A DNA stretch of 64,000 nt from Kappaphycus alvarezii (GCA_002205965.3 NADL03000740.1:2170001-2234000); one strand, 5' to 3'. Positions 24,038-34,715 are shown, counted from the first letter of the stretch. Numbers and translations are program-made. Notes: generated by a model not told the origin, from the sequence alone.

Positions 24038-25658
24038 ATGGCCCCCCAAGCCCCCCTCTTCCCACCGACATTCGTTACGACGTGACCATCGTTGGCACAA
24101 GCCTGCCTTGCTCGCTGCTGGCCGCCTCCCTCGCCATGTCAGGTTGCACCGTGCTACACCTAGACCCCAATCAATTCTACTCCTCCAACTGGTCCACGCT
24201 CTCCATTGACCAACTAACCCTCATCTCACTCCCGCCGCACCTTCCTCCCCGCCTCCCATCCCGGATCTACCCACTACCTATGGCACTCAACCCACCATAA
24301 CTCGAATCCGCCCCCCGCCCTCCCCCCTCTTTCCGCACGGTGTAACCGCTCTCACTCCGCATCCTCTCCCGCCTCCTCTTTCGCCGCATCTGTGCTCCAA
24401 GATTCATCTCGACCTCATCTGCAAACCGCTTCTCGCCTCTGGATCCCTTCTCTCTTTCTGGCCCGCACAAATCTCGGTCATTACCTCTCTTTCGTCCTCT
24501 CAATGGAATTTACTTCCCTTTTACAAACCCGTACTTCCTGCAAATCCTCCCATGCTCCCGTTCCGCAGTCTTTCAGTCCACCTTCCTGAACATGCGCGAG
24601 AAGCGTCTCCTCATGCGTTTTCTCCAATACTGTCTCAACCCATACCCGGTCCCTACCCAGTCCAACGAAAGATCTTTCGGTGCGCTTCTTGATGCCATGT
24701 CTCTCACCTCGAATCTCCAGGACTTTCTCTCCACCTGTGTTGCCAACACCGGTTTGCATGTTCCTGCGGTACAAGCCATTGATAACATTCGCACCTTTCA
24801 ACAATCTCTATCCCGCTTCCAAACCCCTACCCCGTACCTCTACCCTGATTATGGCACCGGCGAGTTGGCCCAAGCGTTTTGTAGGTTGTGTGCAGTGCAT
24901 GGTGGCGTCTATGTGCTTGGACGTGGCATTGATGCCGTGGTTGAGAGTGAGGACGCCAGTAAAATGGCGGTTGTAACTACCGAAGGTGATGTGGTAGAGA
25001 CCGGTAAAGTGTTTATTGGAAGTGAACTGGTGCAAGCAAGACAGGATGAGGAGACGGTTTGGAGGATCTGCGGGGTGGTAGACGGTAATCTGGTGAGGGA
25101 TGAAGATGTGAGACGGGGATTGATACATGAGGGAGTGTCGAGGATTTGGATGTTGGATGAGGGGGTAAAGGTTTGCGGGATGGTGGCGTGTGATATATGT
25201 GGAAGGGGAAGTAGGGGTCGCGTTGGAGCACCTGAAGAGAGAGTTGGGGAAATATGTGGACTGGGGGAGGACGAGTATTGGTTCTGGGATTCGGAGGATG
25301 AGGATGAAGTAATTGGGGGGATGCAGGCGATGCGGAAGCCGAGGCTAGTGTGGGGTATTGTGTATGAGCGTAGTATTGGTGGAGGAGGGGAATTTGAAGG
25401 CGGGGTGGAGGTGGTGGGGTCGGAATGGGAGAATGGGACGCGGAGAGGGTGGTTGAGGAGGCGCGGAGGTGTTTTGGGATGGTGAAACCGTCGGAGGAGT
25501 TTTTTAGGATGGACGAGGAAGCGGGAGGGGCTGAGAATGGATATCATTCGGATGATGAGGCCAAGTTGGGGAAGAGGAGATTAGGCATGTTGGGGAGGAA
25601 TCACACAGAAGGCGTTTGGATGAGTTTGGGGAGCGGTAGTAGACAGAGTGGACTCTGA
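24038..25658 (+). CDS. Rab escort protein (REP/GDI family), frame interrupted
   Basis: Presents newly made Rab GTPases to geranylgeranyl transferase II in the cytosol. The N-terminal conserved region reads YDVTIVGTSLPCSLLAASLA then VLHLDPNQFYSSNW, the dinucleotide-fold start of the REP/GDI family. HLDLICKPLLASGSLL, PCSRSAVFQSTFLN and EKRLLMRFLQYCL follow. PDYGTGELAQAFCRLCAVHG then GGVYVLG is the diagnostic REP/GDI block. The C-terminal helix ERVVEEARRCFGMVKPSEEF is REP-like rather than GDI-like. The start ATG at 24038 needs one missing base within a C-run (24041-24068) to join the core. Further slips lie at about 24200-24390, 24440-24460, 24505-24530 and 25385-25430, mostly one base short. 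About 540 codons, normal for a short REP. Confidence 0.8.
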
Positions 25659-26821
25659 TGAGTGTGAAAGGGACTTGAGGATAATTTGATTAGCTAGCAT
25701 AGAAAGTGGAGCTTTTGTAACAAGCATTTTTGCTACATTGGGCGGGAGGAGGTAGGGGAGGGTGGCTGTTGTTTCGGTTTCTCACATGCGATGATGATGT
25801 TGGGACAGGTAGTTGGTCTCTGGGCTCTACGAGAGTAATGGATTGCTATGCATCTCTCAACATCGAATGTGGCATGCAATCTGAGACCTGGGCAGTTTGT
25901 GACTGCAAACATTAATCAAGACATGTTGTCGCTGGTTGTATCCGAGGCCAGGAGGGAGAGCGAGTTTGCACCAGCCAAGGTCCCGGATAGAAATGCGGGG
26001 TACGCACGATGACCACAATGACCCATCTGTACAAACGCAAGAAACTTGCGTACCAAAGACAAACTCGCTGCAATGGCGGCCAACTCGCAGCGTTGGAGTC
26101 GCTCCAATATCGTTTATGCTGATGCTGCTCGTTGAATCACCAGCTGCAGTTGCCTACAACCCACAGCGTTGCGGCATGCATTAAAAACATCCACGGATGT
26201 CATGCCCAACTCAATAGCAAACACCAGCCTCACCTCATTCCCGCGCAGCCGTCGTTGCGCCTTTGTCATTACAAACTCACACGGCACATGGCATGGTCCT
26301 TTGCCCATTGCATATACGCAAACCCCCATTTGCAGTAGCCTCAACGCCATCCAAAAACACAAGCACTCAGCAACACGCTAGCGCCTCGAACCGTTGCTTC
26401 CCCGCATGCATACAAACCACACCGGACGGCAATCGCGCGGGATGTCCCCCCGGCATTTCATCGGCGTTGAATCGCCACAACACGCCCCCGCAAGCGCGCA
26501 GCTCCGTTTCACACGTTTCCACCCTCCACGCACGCACCCTGGGTGGAGGGTGGGCGATTGCCCGATTTGCGCGCACATCCCCCAAACGGCGTGCATTTAT
26601 GTACAAACGCGATGGCAACGAAAATAAACGTGAAAAACAGGGCGCGAAATTTGGCACGTACATATTTGACGAGGTTGGGCTTTTCAAGGGACAGAGCACC
26701 ACGATTGCCGCCAGTGCTTGATAGCGTGTGTCGAGTGTATCCAAGGGAGACGTGGTGCACAAGCGGTGGGAATCTTACACGAGGCGTTGTGACAACGGGC
26801 GTACGTAGCGATCGAGAGGCC
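25659..26821. other. Intergenic region between REP and NudC
   Basis: No gene recognised. Long overlapping frames on both strands near 26260-26820 shadow each other without any family motif and are not called. The NudC promoter must lie here; no GTAC array or clear TATA box is seen in it. Confidence 0.45.
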
Positions 26822-27485
26822 ATGTCGTCGGCGTCAAAGTCTGGTAAGTGGGGAGTGTGTTTTCAGGCATTGGTTGGGGAGTGTGGGGTGGAAATGGGAG
26901 ATACTAACGGGAGTGCGTTGCGTGATGTGTTGGATGTTGGGAATGAAAAGGGGACACGGAAGGGAAGCAGGAGCCGAATCGTGGAACGGGGGGAGAACGG
27001 ACAAGTATAGCTGGTCGCAAACGTTGTCTGAAGTGACGGTTGTATTCGAGGTGGGTGTTGAGACGCGAGCCAAGGAGGTGGAGGTAAGGATCACGGATGT
27101 TGGAATGAGGGTGCGGGTTGGGGACGGGGATGCTTTGGTGGATGGTAGTTTGCACGCGAGGGTGAAAGCGGAGGAGTCGTTTTGGCAGTTGGATCGGTCG
27201 GATGGGACGTTGACGGTGTCGTTGGAGAAGGTGGACGGGATGAATTGGTGGGGTTGTGTGATGGAGGGGGATGAGGAGATTGATGTGAGTAAGGTGGAGC
27301 CTGGGAATAGTCGACTGGAGGAGTTGGACGGGGAGACGAGGGGTATGGTGGAGAAGATGATGTATGATCAGAGGCAAAAGGCGATGGGATTGCCGACGAG
27401 TGAGGAGAAGCAAAAGATGGAGGCGTTGGAAAAGTTTAAGCAGCAGCACCCGGAGATGGACTTTAGTAATGTGAAAATGATGTAG
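26822..27485 (+). CDS. NudC-family CS-domain protein, one intron
   Basis: NudC proteins are Hsp90-linked co-chaperones acting with dynein/Lis1. Exon 1 (26822-26843) encodes only MSSASKS plus one base. Exon 2 (26971-27485) encodes the rest. The CS domain starts KYSWSQTLSEVTV, with LEKVDGMNWWGCVMEGDEEI in its last strands. The tail EPGNSRLEELDGETRGMVEK, MMYDQRQKAMGLPTSEE and QQHPEMDFSNVK is the NudC signature. The coding length, about 178 residues, fits short NudC forms without a long N-terminal coiled coil. The start is fixed by the phase match across the intron: exon 1 ends in phase 1 and exon 2 supplies the other two bases. No frameshift is needed in exon 2. It converges with the minus-strand gene at 27757, 270 bp away. 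Confidence 0.9.
26844..26970 (+). other. Spliceosomal intron in the NudC gene
   Basis: The donor is GTAAGT at 26844, a perfect TACTAAC branch site lies at 26902-26908, and the acceptor is GCAG ending at 26970. The 127-nt length is typical of the few introns in red algal genes. Splicing here joins MSSASKS to AESWNGGRTDKYSW in frame; reading through the intron instead ends at a stop just before the CS domain. The branch-to-acceptor distance (about 63 nt) is somewhat long. Confidence 0.8.
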
Positions 27486-27756
27486 GTTGGGTGCAAGTAA
27501 AATAGATGGCGCGATGCATGCTGTGGTGCGGGGCATTGGAGTGTGGTTGTAGCGAGGGGGGGTTGTTGGGGCGGATGGGATATTTGAACAAGGGCGTGAT
27601 CTTCGACTATGCAGATGAAGACACGAAAGCTGAAGCGAATATTTACATGTAGAGGGGGACGGGGCCGAGTCGAAAAAGACGTACAGCGTGGAATTGGGGG
27701 GTGGGGGGGAGAAAGGGGCACCTAGAATATACACAATGCAAAAGACGGCGGCAAGG

Positions 27757-28170
27757 TCAAGTCATCTTTGCAATAAGTCGAACAGGCCTCCCCCTAAGCT
27801 TTGCACGAACCCTCTGCTTTGCCTTGACCATAGTCTTGACAATAGCATCGACATCCTTTTCCAACAGACGGACTCTGGAACGGAGCAAGGGCGAGGCGTC
27901 ATTGCCCTTTCGCCCGACAAAGAGTCGTTCACGGGCCATGATTCCACCGCGACGACGGGCCTCTGCGGCGAGTAGTGCGACGCCGACAATCTCTGCATTC
28001 ATGGTAGAGGCGGTTCGTGCGGTGCGTGCGGCGACGACGGATCGCCAGGTGGTGGAGAGTTGGGTCTTTGGTGGGGTTGGGGGCGACGGGGGAGGAGCGG
28101 TGGGTTGGGTGCGGCGGAGGAGGGCGGAGCAGGGGAGGTCGAGGGGGAGGAGGGGGAGGGCGGGGCGCAT
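27757..28170 (-). CDS. Small basic protein, unknown function
   Basis: An intact 137-codon minus-strand frame with ATG start. The N-terminus (MRPALPLLPLDLPCSALLRR) lacks acidic residues apart from one Asp and is Arg/Ser/Pro-rich to about residue 55, which suggests a mitochondrial or plastid presequence. The remainder has an alanine-rich helix (EIVGVALLAAEARRRGGIMA), LFVGRKGNDASPLLRSRVRL, and a basic C-terminal helix (DVDAIVKTMVKAKQRVRAKL). A TATA-like ATTATAAAT lies about 140 bp upstream (28307-28315) and the leader is pyrimidine-rich on the coding strand, as in its neighbours. No family recognised. An organelle-located role is inference from the leader only. Confidence 0.6.
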   Translation of the reverse strand: MRPALPLLPLDLPCSALLRRTQPTAPPPSPPTPPKTQLSTTWRSVVAARTARTASTMNAEIVGVALLAAEARRRGGIMARERLFVGRKGNDASPLLRSRVRLLEKDVDAIVKTMVKAKQRVRAKLRGRPVRLIAKMT

Positions 28171-28199
28171 TGTGGCGAGAGTTTGTGTGTGTGTGTGGA

Positions 28200-28256
28200 T
28201 GGTGGTGATGTGGTGATGGTGGTGATGGTGGTGATGGTGGTGATGGGGTGGTGGGG
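28200..28256. repeat. GGTGAT microsatellite
   Basis: Repeats of GGTGGTGAT/GGTGATGGT lie in the 5' leader region of the minus-strand gene starting at 28170, followed by a G-rich tract up to its TATA-like site. Confidence 0.8.
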
Positions 28257-28510
28257 GTGGGGAGTACGGTTGGAGAGGGAGGGGAGAGGGGGGAGGGGGA
28301 GGAGGGATTTATAATGTGGATTAATGTGGGGGGAGAGCTTGAAGTTGAGCGTTGGGAGGAATATTTTAGTTTTAAAGTCGAGTTGGGCAGAAGTGGACAG
28401 GAAAGTCGATGAGAGGTTGTGTTGTGGATCGAGGTGTACAAAGCCCTATGGCCTATGCCCCGAATGGGACTATGCCCGCATGGATACATGCCAACCTATA
28501 CAAGCCAGCC

Positions 28511-28544
28511 TACTGTACTGTACAGTACTGTACTGTACTGTACA
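28511..28544. promoter_or_regulatory. GTAC palindromic array
   Basis: TACTGTACTGTACAGTACTG continuing as further TACTG units, the longest such array in the window. It lies about 340 bp upstream of the minus-strand start at 28170 and about 195 bp beyond its TATA-like site. Confidence 0.55.
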
Positions 28545-28799
28545 CTAGTATTGGCTGGTTGTAAAGAAAAAATACTTGAAATTTATTCAAAAGCTGTCTG
28601 TAGTCGAAACGAATATATTCTTTTACTGTGGACTGGACTGTACAAATTGCAACCCCTCCCCAACACCCGCCGCTGTCGGAAACAATCATCCATACGTCAT
28701 CATCACTACCCCAACACCCTGTTTGTTTCATATTATTTCTCACATTTCTACTTGGACCATTTTCCAATGACAACTAATTCCAAATTATAGACTGTATGT

Positions 28800-29640
28800 A
28801 CTAGAGATACCTCTTTTTTGACACGCCCTCACTTGTCTACACCTATCATTCCAATTCATTTATCCGCCGCCTGCCATTGCTCGACTCTTTTTTTTTTATA
28901 CATTTCTATGTCCACCCCCCCCCCCTCGGCCCACATGCTGTGGTGGACAAAAAAGAATCCAAAAACCTCACCGAAATCCCATCGTCCCGTAAAAAAAAAG
29001 CATACAAAAAAACCACAAACACAATTGCACCAATCACACCATTGCAAAACCCCACCCCAGATACTCTACCTTACAAGACCAAATGCTTCACGCACCATCC
29101 GCCCAACCACCGCACCGTTACAACGTGAAAAAACAAACCTCCGCTTTCACCTCCCAAGGTCCGAAAGGTCCATTGCATCCATGGATGTCAGCTGTCCTTT
29201 TTTATGTTGTACGTTTGCAAATGGCGTCGACGGCCAGTCGTTGTCGAGTGGGCTGTGGCAGTGGGGCACTGCGTTTTTTTTCTGCTGAAACAAGAGGGTA
29301 TGCCATTCTGGAATGCTGGATTTTGTGCGTTTCGGGTCAAAACTGTCGCGTGGCTCATGGTGACCGTTTCCGTCAGGGGCACGCATGCTATGCATGCATG
29401 CCCCGGGGCCGTGAGTCGTGACCGAGGCGGGTTTGGATGACTCGGTGAAATTGCGGCATGACCGCTGCTTTGCGCCTGCCTGTCGTGTAGAAATGGACGG
29501 GTCGGTGTGTAGAGCAAGAGTTTACCTCTGCAAAATCCTCTCGTGTATTGTACTGTACAGTGCACTATGTATCTGTGGAGCAGTAACAAACCGTGCAGTG
29601 CTATGAAAGTTTGGTCGTTACCATCTGCCAACCCTTGGTT
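28800..29640. other. Intergenic, C-rich start, no gene recognised
   Basis: 28820-29110 is C/A-rich with poly-T and poly-C runs on the plus strand. A short GTAC palindrome (TTGTACTGTACAGT) lies at 29549-29562. Overlapping frames on both strands show no family motif. Confidence 0.4.
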
Positions 29641-30030
29641 ACCACCAACGGTACGGCACGATACCCAGTGAGCAACACCAACGACGAGTGCCCCACCCAT
29701 CCCATCCCACGCAATCCCCCCCGACACACACATTTCAATTTACACAACTTGTGCACCAAACATTCCCATGTCCCACCGTCTACAAACCTACAAAACTACT
29801 GAGCAACCCTCCCCCACCCCATCGCTGTACACCTGTAACCTCGTGTCCACCTGCACCCAACCCCCAACTGCAGCACACCCCACACATACAAACTGCAAAG
29901 AAATAAACAATGTATTCTGCAACACCTGTCTCACTTGACTAATTTCAAACGCTTATAATCCAGAGGCAACGCGAGCCGGGCATCAACATGATGCACACGA
30001 CAGTAGAGACGTGAATTGCAACCAGTCCGC

Positions 30031-30045
30031 AGTACTGTACAGTAC
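30031..30045. promoter_or_regulatory. GTAC palindrome near 30.03 kb
   Basis: AGTACTGTACAGTAC, followed by two CACGTG boxes within 130 bp. No recognised gene follows, so its role is only inferred from the other copies. Confidence 0.4.
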
Positions 30046-30404
30046 AATACGTGCACCATGATAACCTGGATCCACGTGCAGCTTTTGCTTGCAGCCTGTC
30101 CAATGACATGTCATGACCCTCGACTGCAAATTCAACCCCCCGCCCATACACTACTGTACACTACACTACACGTGTACACTACACAAATCCCCTTCCGTCC
30201 AATCTTGGAATCAACACGCACCTACCACATCCCAATCGATCAACCAAACTTGCAAAACACCTTGCCCTTGCACCAGCCCCACCCCGCACCAACCAATAAT
30301 ATCGTAATCTCCTGCACACCACCACTACAATCTCCCCTCACATCCACGCTTTCCATCCCAATCCTCCCTACTGGAGCACCCCCTTCCCTTCCCCTGCGCG
30401 CTAC

Positions 30405-30779
30405 ATGCGCTTGATTTTCTCCTCTTTTCCACCTCTACTGCTGCGGTCTATTGCCCTTGTCTTGCCTTGTCCCCCATCGGCACAACGCTATCCATGCCCC
30501 CGAAAACTGATTTCCTCCCATCCAACCCCGCCTGTGCCCCGTCAATCATACACCGTCTCTTTCACATCAACACGTAGACCCAATTCTCTCAACTCCTACT
30601 TTACAAAACATTCCTTGTTCCCCCGAGAGTTACCTTTGCCCCGCAACCACCCTCTTACAATCCCACATCCTCCACTTGAACCGCCCCTTCACCCACACAC
30701 AAAACTCACCCATGCTTTCAACCCTCAAACCACAATCATAACTTGCTATACAATGCTTTGCCCTTACACCCGAAATTGA
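30405..30779 (+). CDS. Possible short secreted-type ORF, doubtful
   Basis: An ATG-started frame of 124 codons lies about 230 bp after the second CACGTG box. It begins with a hydrophobic, signal-peptide-like stretch (MRLIFSSFPPLLLRSIALVL) and then is Pro/Thr/Ser/His-rich with no recognised domain. The composition is what any frame in G-poor DNA would give, so coding is far from established. It is listed because position and promoter-like context would fit a gene. Confidence 0.2.
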   Translation: MRLIFSSFPPLLLRSIALVLPCPPSAQRYPCPRKLISSHPTPPVPRQSYTVSFTSTRRPNSLNSYFTKHSLFPRELPLPRNHPLTIPHPPLEPPLHPHTKLTHAFNPQTTIITCYTMLCPYTRN

Positions 30780-31472
30780 TTCTACTCTATAGAACCATCA
30801 CTGCCCTTCATCTTGACAAAAATTACGGCCCCACCCTCCAGCAAACCCCCATCCATCGCTTCCCAATACATATATCACTCGCGTCAATTCCACGCCCCAC
30901 ACACACATGCACCCCCTAGTGAAACCACACCCCTCCACTAGACACATCTACACGATTTCTCAATCATCCACTGCAACAACACGAAATCCACCCGCCATTC
31001 CCAACATTCCAAATCGGGTCGACACACCTCACATGCCCACAACGAACACCCGCACCTCCTCCGCTTTATTCATTCCTCTGCATCATTCACAATGATTCCC
31101 TACTCAAACCACACGCTATCACCCGCCATTCACCTGTGCCTCACTCTGTACCAATTGAAACAGTCCAACCCCATTCCGCGTCCTAGCGCCTGCCGTCCCC
31201 CGTCACTGCCCCTCTGCCCCCTTTCTTCCATGCCCCGATCCCCGATCCCCCCAGCCCCTGAAACCCCATGGGTGCAACGTCATGGCCCCCGGTCTGGTCC
31301 GTTGCGTTTTGAATTTAGCCTTTACCCCAACATGCATCGCGGAGGGATTGAATTAGTGCCTCTGTCAACTACAGTACTTGGACCACCGCCACAACTATTG
31401 TCTCTATACTTCGAGTCTGCCTATCATAACCACCACGGTACTGTATCGTCCCGTAATACTCTCTATCGATAC

Positions 31473-31493
31473 GTACAGTACTGTACAGTACAG
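31473..31493. promoter_or_regulatory. GTAC palindromic array
   Basis: GTACAGTACTGTACAGTACAG between C-rich DNA and degenerate sequence. No recognised gene starts within 1 kb on either strand. Confidence 0.35.
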
Positions 31494-31619
31494 TCCATTA
31501 CAAGACTGCATATTGAATTCCAAGTACCTCCCACTGCTTACATTACGCTTGCTCAACGTAATGTAAGCAATTGCCGCGCTGAACACCCCAACGTTCAATC
31601 CGGCATAGAGTGACACTTT

Positions 31620-33080
31620 CCGTATCAAAGACAATACGCCCGTAGGAAACCATGGATCCACTAAATAACCAGCACGAAATGTACCCTGCGGCTATATGTC
31701 GTCGTCCTGTCAGTCGCCATCGGCCATGGCAAGTGAAACCAACATGTCAAACTGCAGACTGCGCTTTGATGTCTGCTTTGTCAATTGTTTGACCCGATTC
31801 CAATTTTGTAATACAACAGTTGCTATGATCGCAGTCATTTTGCATATATGCGACTGCTTACTGCTTACATAAAGTGTCGTGCTCGCCTCCCGTCCGAATG
31901 CCGTCTGCACACCTCCCTGTCGCTATCTTTCATAAAACACTCGCCAAAGTCTAATGAGCCCATTGAAAGGACGTTTTGTGGAAATATGTCGGGTTGACCG
32001 CCTGTGATTGGGAACGAGGTGATATGGCAGCATTTCGGGACGTGTGATTATCAGGAAACAGATTCACTTGAATCCCGAGTTGGAACCAGCGGCTAAAAGG
32101 GGGATTTTTGGGGTGCTTTACTGATTAGGGATGCAGGACGGCTATTTTCCAAAGGCTAAGGGGGACAAGTCTGTGTAATGGAGAGTCTAAATGTGGATAT
32201 TCGTCAGTGACACAAGCAGTGGTTTCTTGGAATATGCTTCCGTCGAAAACAGTTTCCGTTTTCTATGTTTACATTGTTCACAGGGTAGACTGCTCCTGAG
32301 GTAGTAGTTTGTAGAGCAAGCACTGCCAGTAATCTATTTGATCGTGAACTTCAGACATTGCAATGCAACCGTGATTGAAACATTTTCCAAGATTGACAAA
32401 GACAAATCGGCTAGTGTAAGCGATCAAAAAGAGCAGCGCGAAATATACAGAGTACCCAAAAACTTTGGAAAAATCTCGACAGACCATCTGCTGTCGTTCA
32501 TCAGCTAATTTCAAGGAGAGGACTTTCTCATGAAACCAAACTACCGGACCACATCCGACCCTGCAGTCTATGATATTATACGTTTTCAGATTCCAAGTCT
32601 AATCGTTCTTGCCTATTGTCTGCAGACTGTCCAGTAAAACAGCAGTGTTATACAGAAAGGACAACCACGGGCGCAAACGGACCATTCCTTGATTGGATCA
32701 AACCACGCGTTAAAACTCACCTGTTGGGAAGGTAGGTGAGAATTGTAAGTTACGTCTCGCAAACTGCGGGCATGACCTTTTTTCGGGCAACATAAACATT
32801 CGATTGAAAATGGCTTACGTTTTTAATCGACACAAATCTCCCAGATTACACCCTTTGCTTGGGGCAGACGGCTTTTGACGTCAACTTTGGTTTATGCAGG
32901 TAATGGAAACGCAAATATGATACCATACGCGGGTTTCGCAGGGATGTATTGAGGAAACAAGACTCCATAAATTCAGCCGCTCACCTTCAGCGGCATTGCA
33001 TAGAGCAATTTAGGCCGCAACAAGCCATAGTACCTCATGCTAAAAGAGATGCTACAGCTCCCCTCTCCTAGTATATAAGC
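31620..33080. other. No gene recognised; contains a dispersed repeat copy
   Basis: A degenerate stretch between the C-rich domain and the methyltransferase 3' end. The only feature I can support is the repeat at 32095-32172, shared with 50 kb. Confidence 0.45.
32095..32172 (+). repeat. Dispersed repeat, copy A
   Basis: About 75 bp are shared in the same orientation with 50020-50097: both contain GGTGCTTTA, then ATTAG-GATG-AGGA-GGCTA and TTTCC-AAGG. The differences in the core are nearly all transitions. The match stops abruptly on both sides, as expected for a fragment of an old mobile element. Confidence 0.65.
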
Positions 33081-33081
33081 G

Positions 33082-34224
33082 TCACGAATCCTCAACCATT
33101 TCCTCAGGGCGGTATACAAATAATTTCTTGTCATTACCCCCAATAGACACGTCCTCAACAATCCTCATCGGCTTTGCCAAGTAGAACGGCCTCTTTCTAA
33201 AGTTAATCGGCTTTCCCCCAAGCGTAAATCGAGCAATCTTTTCCTGGCCTCCGCCCAACTCCAAGCTACCCGAATGACTTCCCAGCAACACCAACTTATG
33301 CCTCCTCCTCGAGCTCGCCAACTTTTCCACATACTTGACCACATTTCCTTCCCTCATATTGTCCAAACCGGCCCATGAAAACACCAAATCAGCCCTAGGC
33401 AAGGGGTCTTCCCAGAACCGCTTCATGATAAACTTTGTCGACATCCCACCCTCGCCAACCCTCTTCTTCATCTCCTTCAAAACCTCCCGATTGGTATCAA
33501 CACACATATACTTGAACCCCTCCATTCCCCTCGTCCTCCTCAACTCTCCTACAAACCGCGGCATCCAATGCGCATGTGCTCGGCAAGGCACATCCAACAT
33601 ACTGCGCACATTATATTGACGAATAATTTTCATCAACATAGTCGACAATTGGGTCACATTCTCTCCATTTCGTCTAGCCAGCCCCCCGCCCTCCCGTTCT
33701 CGCCGCTCTTCCCCCCGAACTTGTAATCCCACCCTTGTGTTTTCCAAAAGCTGGCGGCTCGGTACATCCTCGTCCTGCTCTTCTTTCGCCGTACCTTCCT
33801 CTTCCTCTTCCCCTGCCTCTTCATCGCCAGTCCTTTCTTCCCCTTCTTCCTCCTCTGTGGCATTGCCGTGGTCGTCCTGTGCGCCGTCGTCCATGTCACT
33901 ATCCGTCAACCGGGTCACGGACCAATCTTCGGCGAAAAACTTACGACTAGGCGAATCATCACCTTCGACTTTATCATTGTCCTCCTCTTCTTTACTACTG
34001 CCTACATCCAACAATTTGCGATTGGGCAAATTCAAAATACGTCCCATCTCCGATTGCTGGGCATACTGACGTGAGAGACGACGCAGTTGGGATGAAGTAT
34101 ACCCTTGTGGTGCTCTGGACGCATAAAGAGTGAAAGATATTGAAACTCCTGACCGGGGAGGTGGGCGCGTGTGAGGGAGATAATAGTGAGAAGATGGGAA
34201 AGAGGAGAATTTTGTGCGTCGCAT
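33082..34224 (-). CDS. SAM-dependent methyltransferase-like protein (DVPC type)
   Basis: An intact 380-residue minus-strand frame. An in-frame stop lies 12 nt upstream of the ATG, which fixes the start unless an intron intervenes. Residues about 1-50 are basic and Ser/Pro-rich. Residues about 108-155 are a strongly acidic Glu/Asp tract. The catalytic-like domain starts near residue 205: MLDVPCRAHAHWMPRFVGEL is motif I of a family that normally reads DVPCGDFNWM, CVDTNREVL is the acidic motif II, and DPLPRADLVFSW is motif IV. The tail has GGKPINFRKRPFYLAKPMRI and KKLFVYRPEEM, equivalent to the WRPLNL...PPF...D-K-x-L end of the family. The Gly-Asp of motif I is replaced by Arg-Ala, so activity is uncertain. 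It is divergent from GMP synthase, sharing a 491-bp intergenic region. Confidence 0.7.
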   Translation of the reverse strand: MRRTKFSSFPSSHYYLPHTRPPPRSGVSISFTLYASRAPQGYTSSQLRRLSRQYAQQSEMGRILNLPNRKLLDVGSSKEEEDNDKVEGDDSPSRKFFAEDWSVTRLTDSDMDDGAQDDHGNATEEEEGEERTGDEEAGEEEEEGTAKEEQDEDVPSRQLLENTRVGLQVRGEERREREGGGLARRNGENVTQLSTMLMKIIRQYNVRSMLDVPCRAHAHWMPRFVGELRRTRGMEGFKYMCVDTNREVLKEMKKRVGEGGMSTKFIMKRFWEDPLPRADLVFSWAGLDNMREGNVVKYVEKLASSRRRHKLVLLGSHSGSLELGGGQEKIARFTLGGKPINFRKRPFYLAKPMRIVEDVSIGGNDKKLFVYRPEEMVEDS

Positions 34225-34507
34225 AGTGTCGGGTTAAGATGAGGGGTAATCGGTAAGGGATTAGTCATGAGGCGAGTGGGCGGCATGGGAGGGGAAGGAT
34301 CAGTTTGGTGGGTTTTGGAAAAGTGAGATGAGAAAATGAACAGAGCTGAGAGCTGAGGAAGAGTCTCAATTCGAATTGAGAGCAGATTCAGAATGGTCAT
34401 GTTCAAAATACTCTTTTCTTGATCTCTGTCGACCAATTCAGTCCGTAGCACTCTAGTTCCGGAATGCTGCATCGCAGCAGCTGAAAGAAATTACTGCAAT
34501 CAAGTGA

Positions 34508-34559
34508 CACGTGTTACAATTACACATGACAGTAGTTCATTAGATTTACAGTACACGTG
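34508..34559. promoter_or_regulatory. Paired CACGTG boxes in a divergent promoter
   Basis: CACGTGTT occurs twice (34508-34515 and 34554-34561), the second directly abutting ACAGTAC. They lie between the divergent methyltransferase (start 34224, minus) and GMP synthase (start 34716, plus) and could serve both. A TATAT-like element near 34640 is closer to GMP synthase. Confidence 0.4.
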
Positions 34560-34715
34560 TTCTCTGGTCACTGCGGCGGCAGCATTTGATCCTCCATCAT
34601 CCGTCGACAACGCCGTGGATCTACCTCGCAGTGGCTTGCTTATATCTCGCAACCCACCCTGTTCCCCCCCCCCACTCGCTAGTCCTTCCCCTTTATCGCC
34701 CCGCAAGCCCCAACC

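Larger units (their letters stand above)
29640..31300. other. C-rich, G-poor domain with promoter-like entry
   Basis: For about 1.6 kb the plus strand is dominated by C and A/T with very little G. A GTAC palindrome (30031-30045), two CACGTG boxes (30073-30078 and 30169-30174) and GTACAC/CACTA repeats (30146-30184) precede it, the same layout found upstream of recognised genes. Open frames exist but none matches a known protein. Confidence 0.5.

Noticed and set aside
26263-26823. Several overlapping frames of 100-150 codons on both strands
   Set aside because: They shadow each other, have no motif, and overlap the NudC start region.
26844-26866. Short NudC intron ending at the first TTTCAG
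   Set aside because: That acceptor leads to a stop within about 45 nt and would leave the TACTAAC site inside the exon.
31092-31613. 173-codon plus-strand frame
   Set aside because: It runs through a GTAC array and has no recognisable domain; composition explains it.
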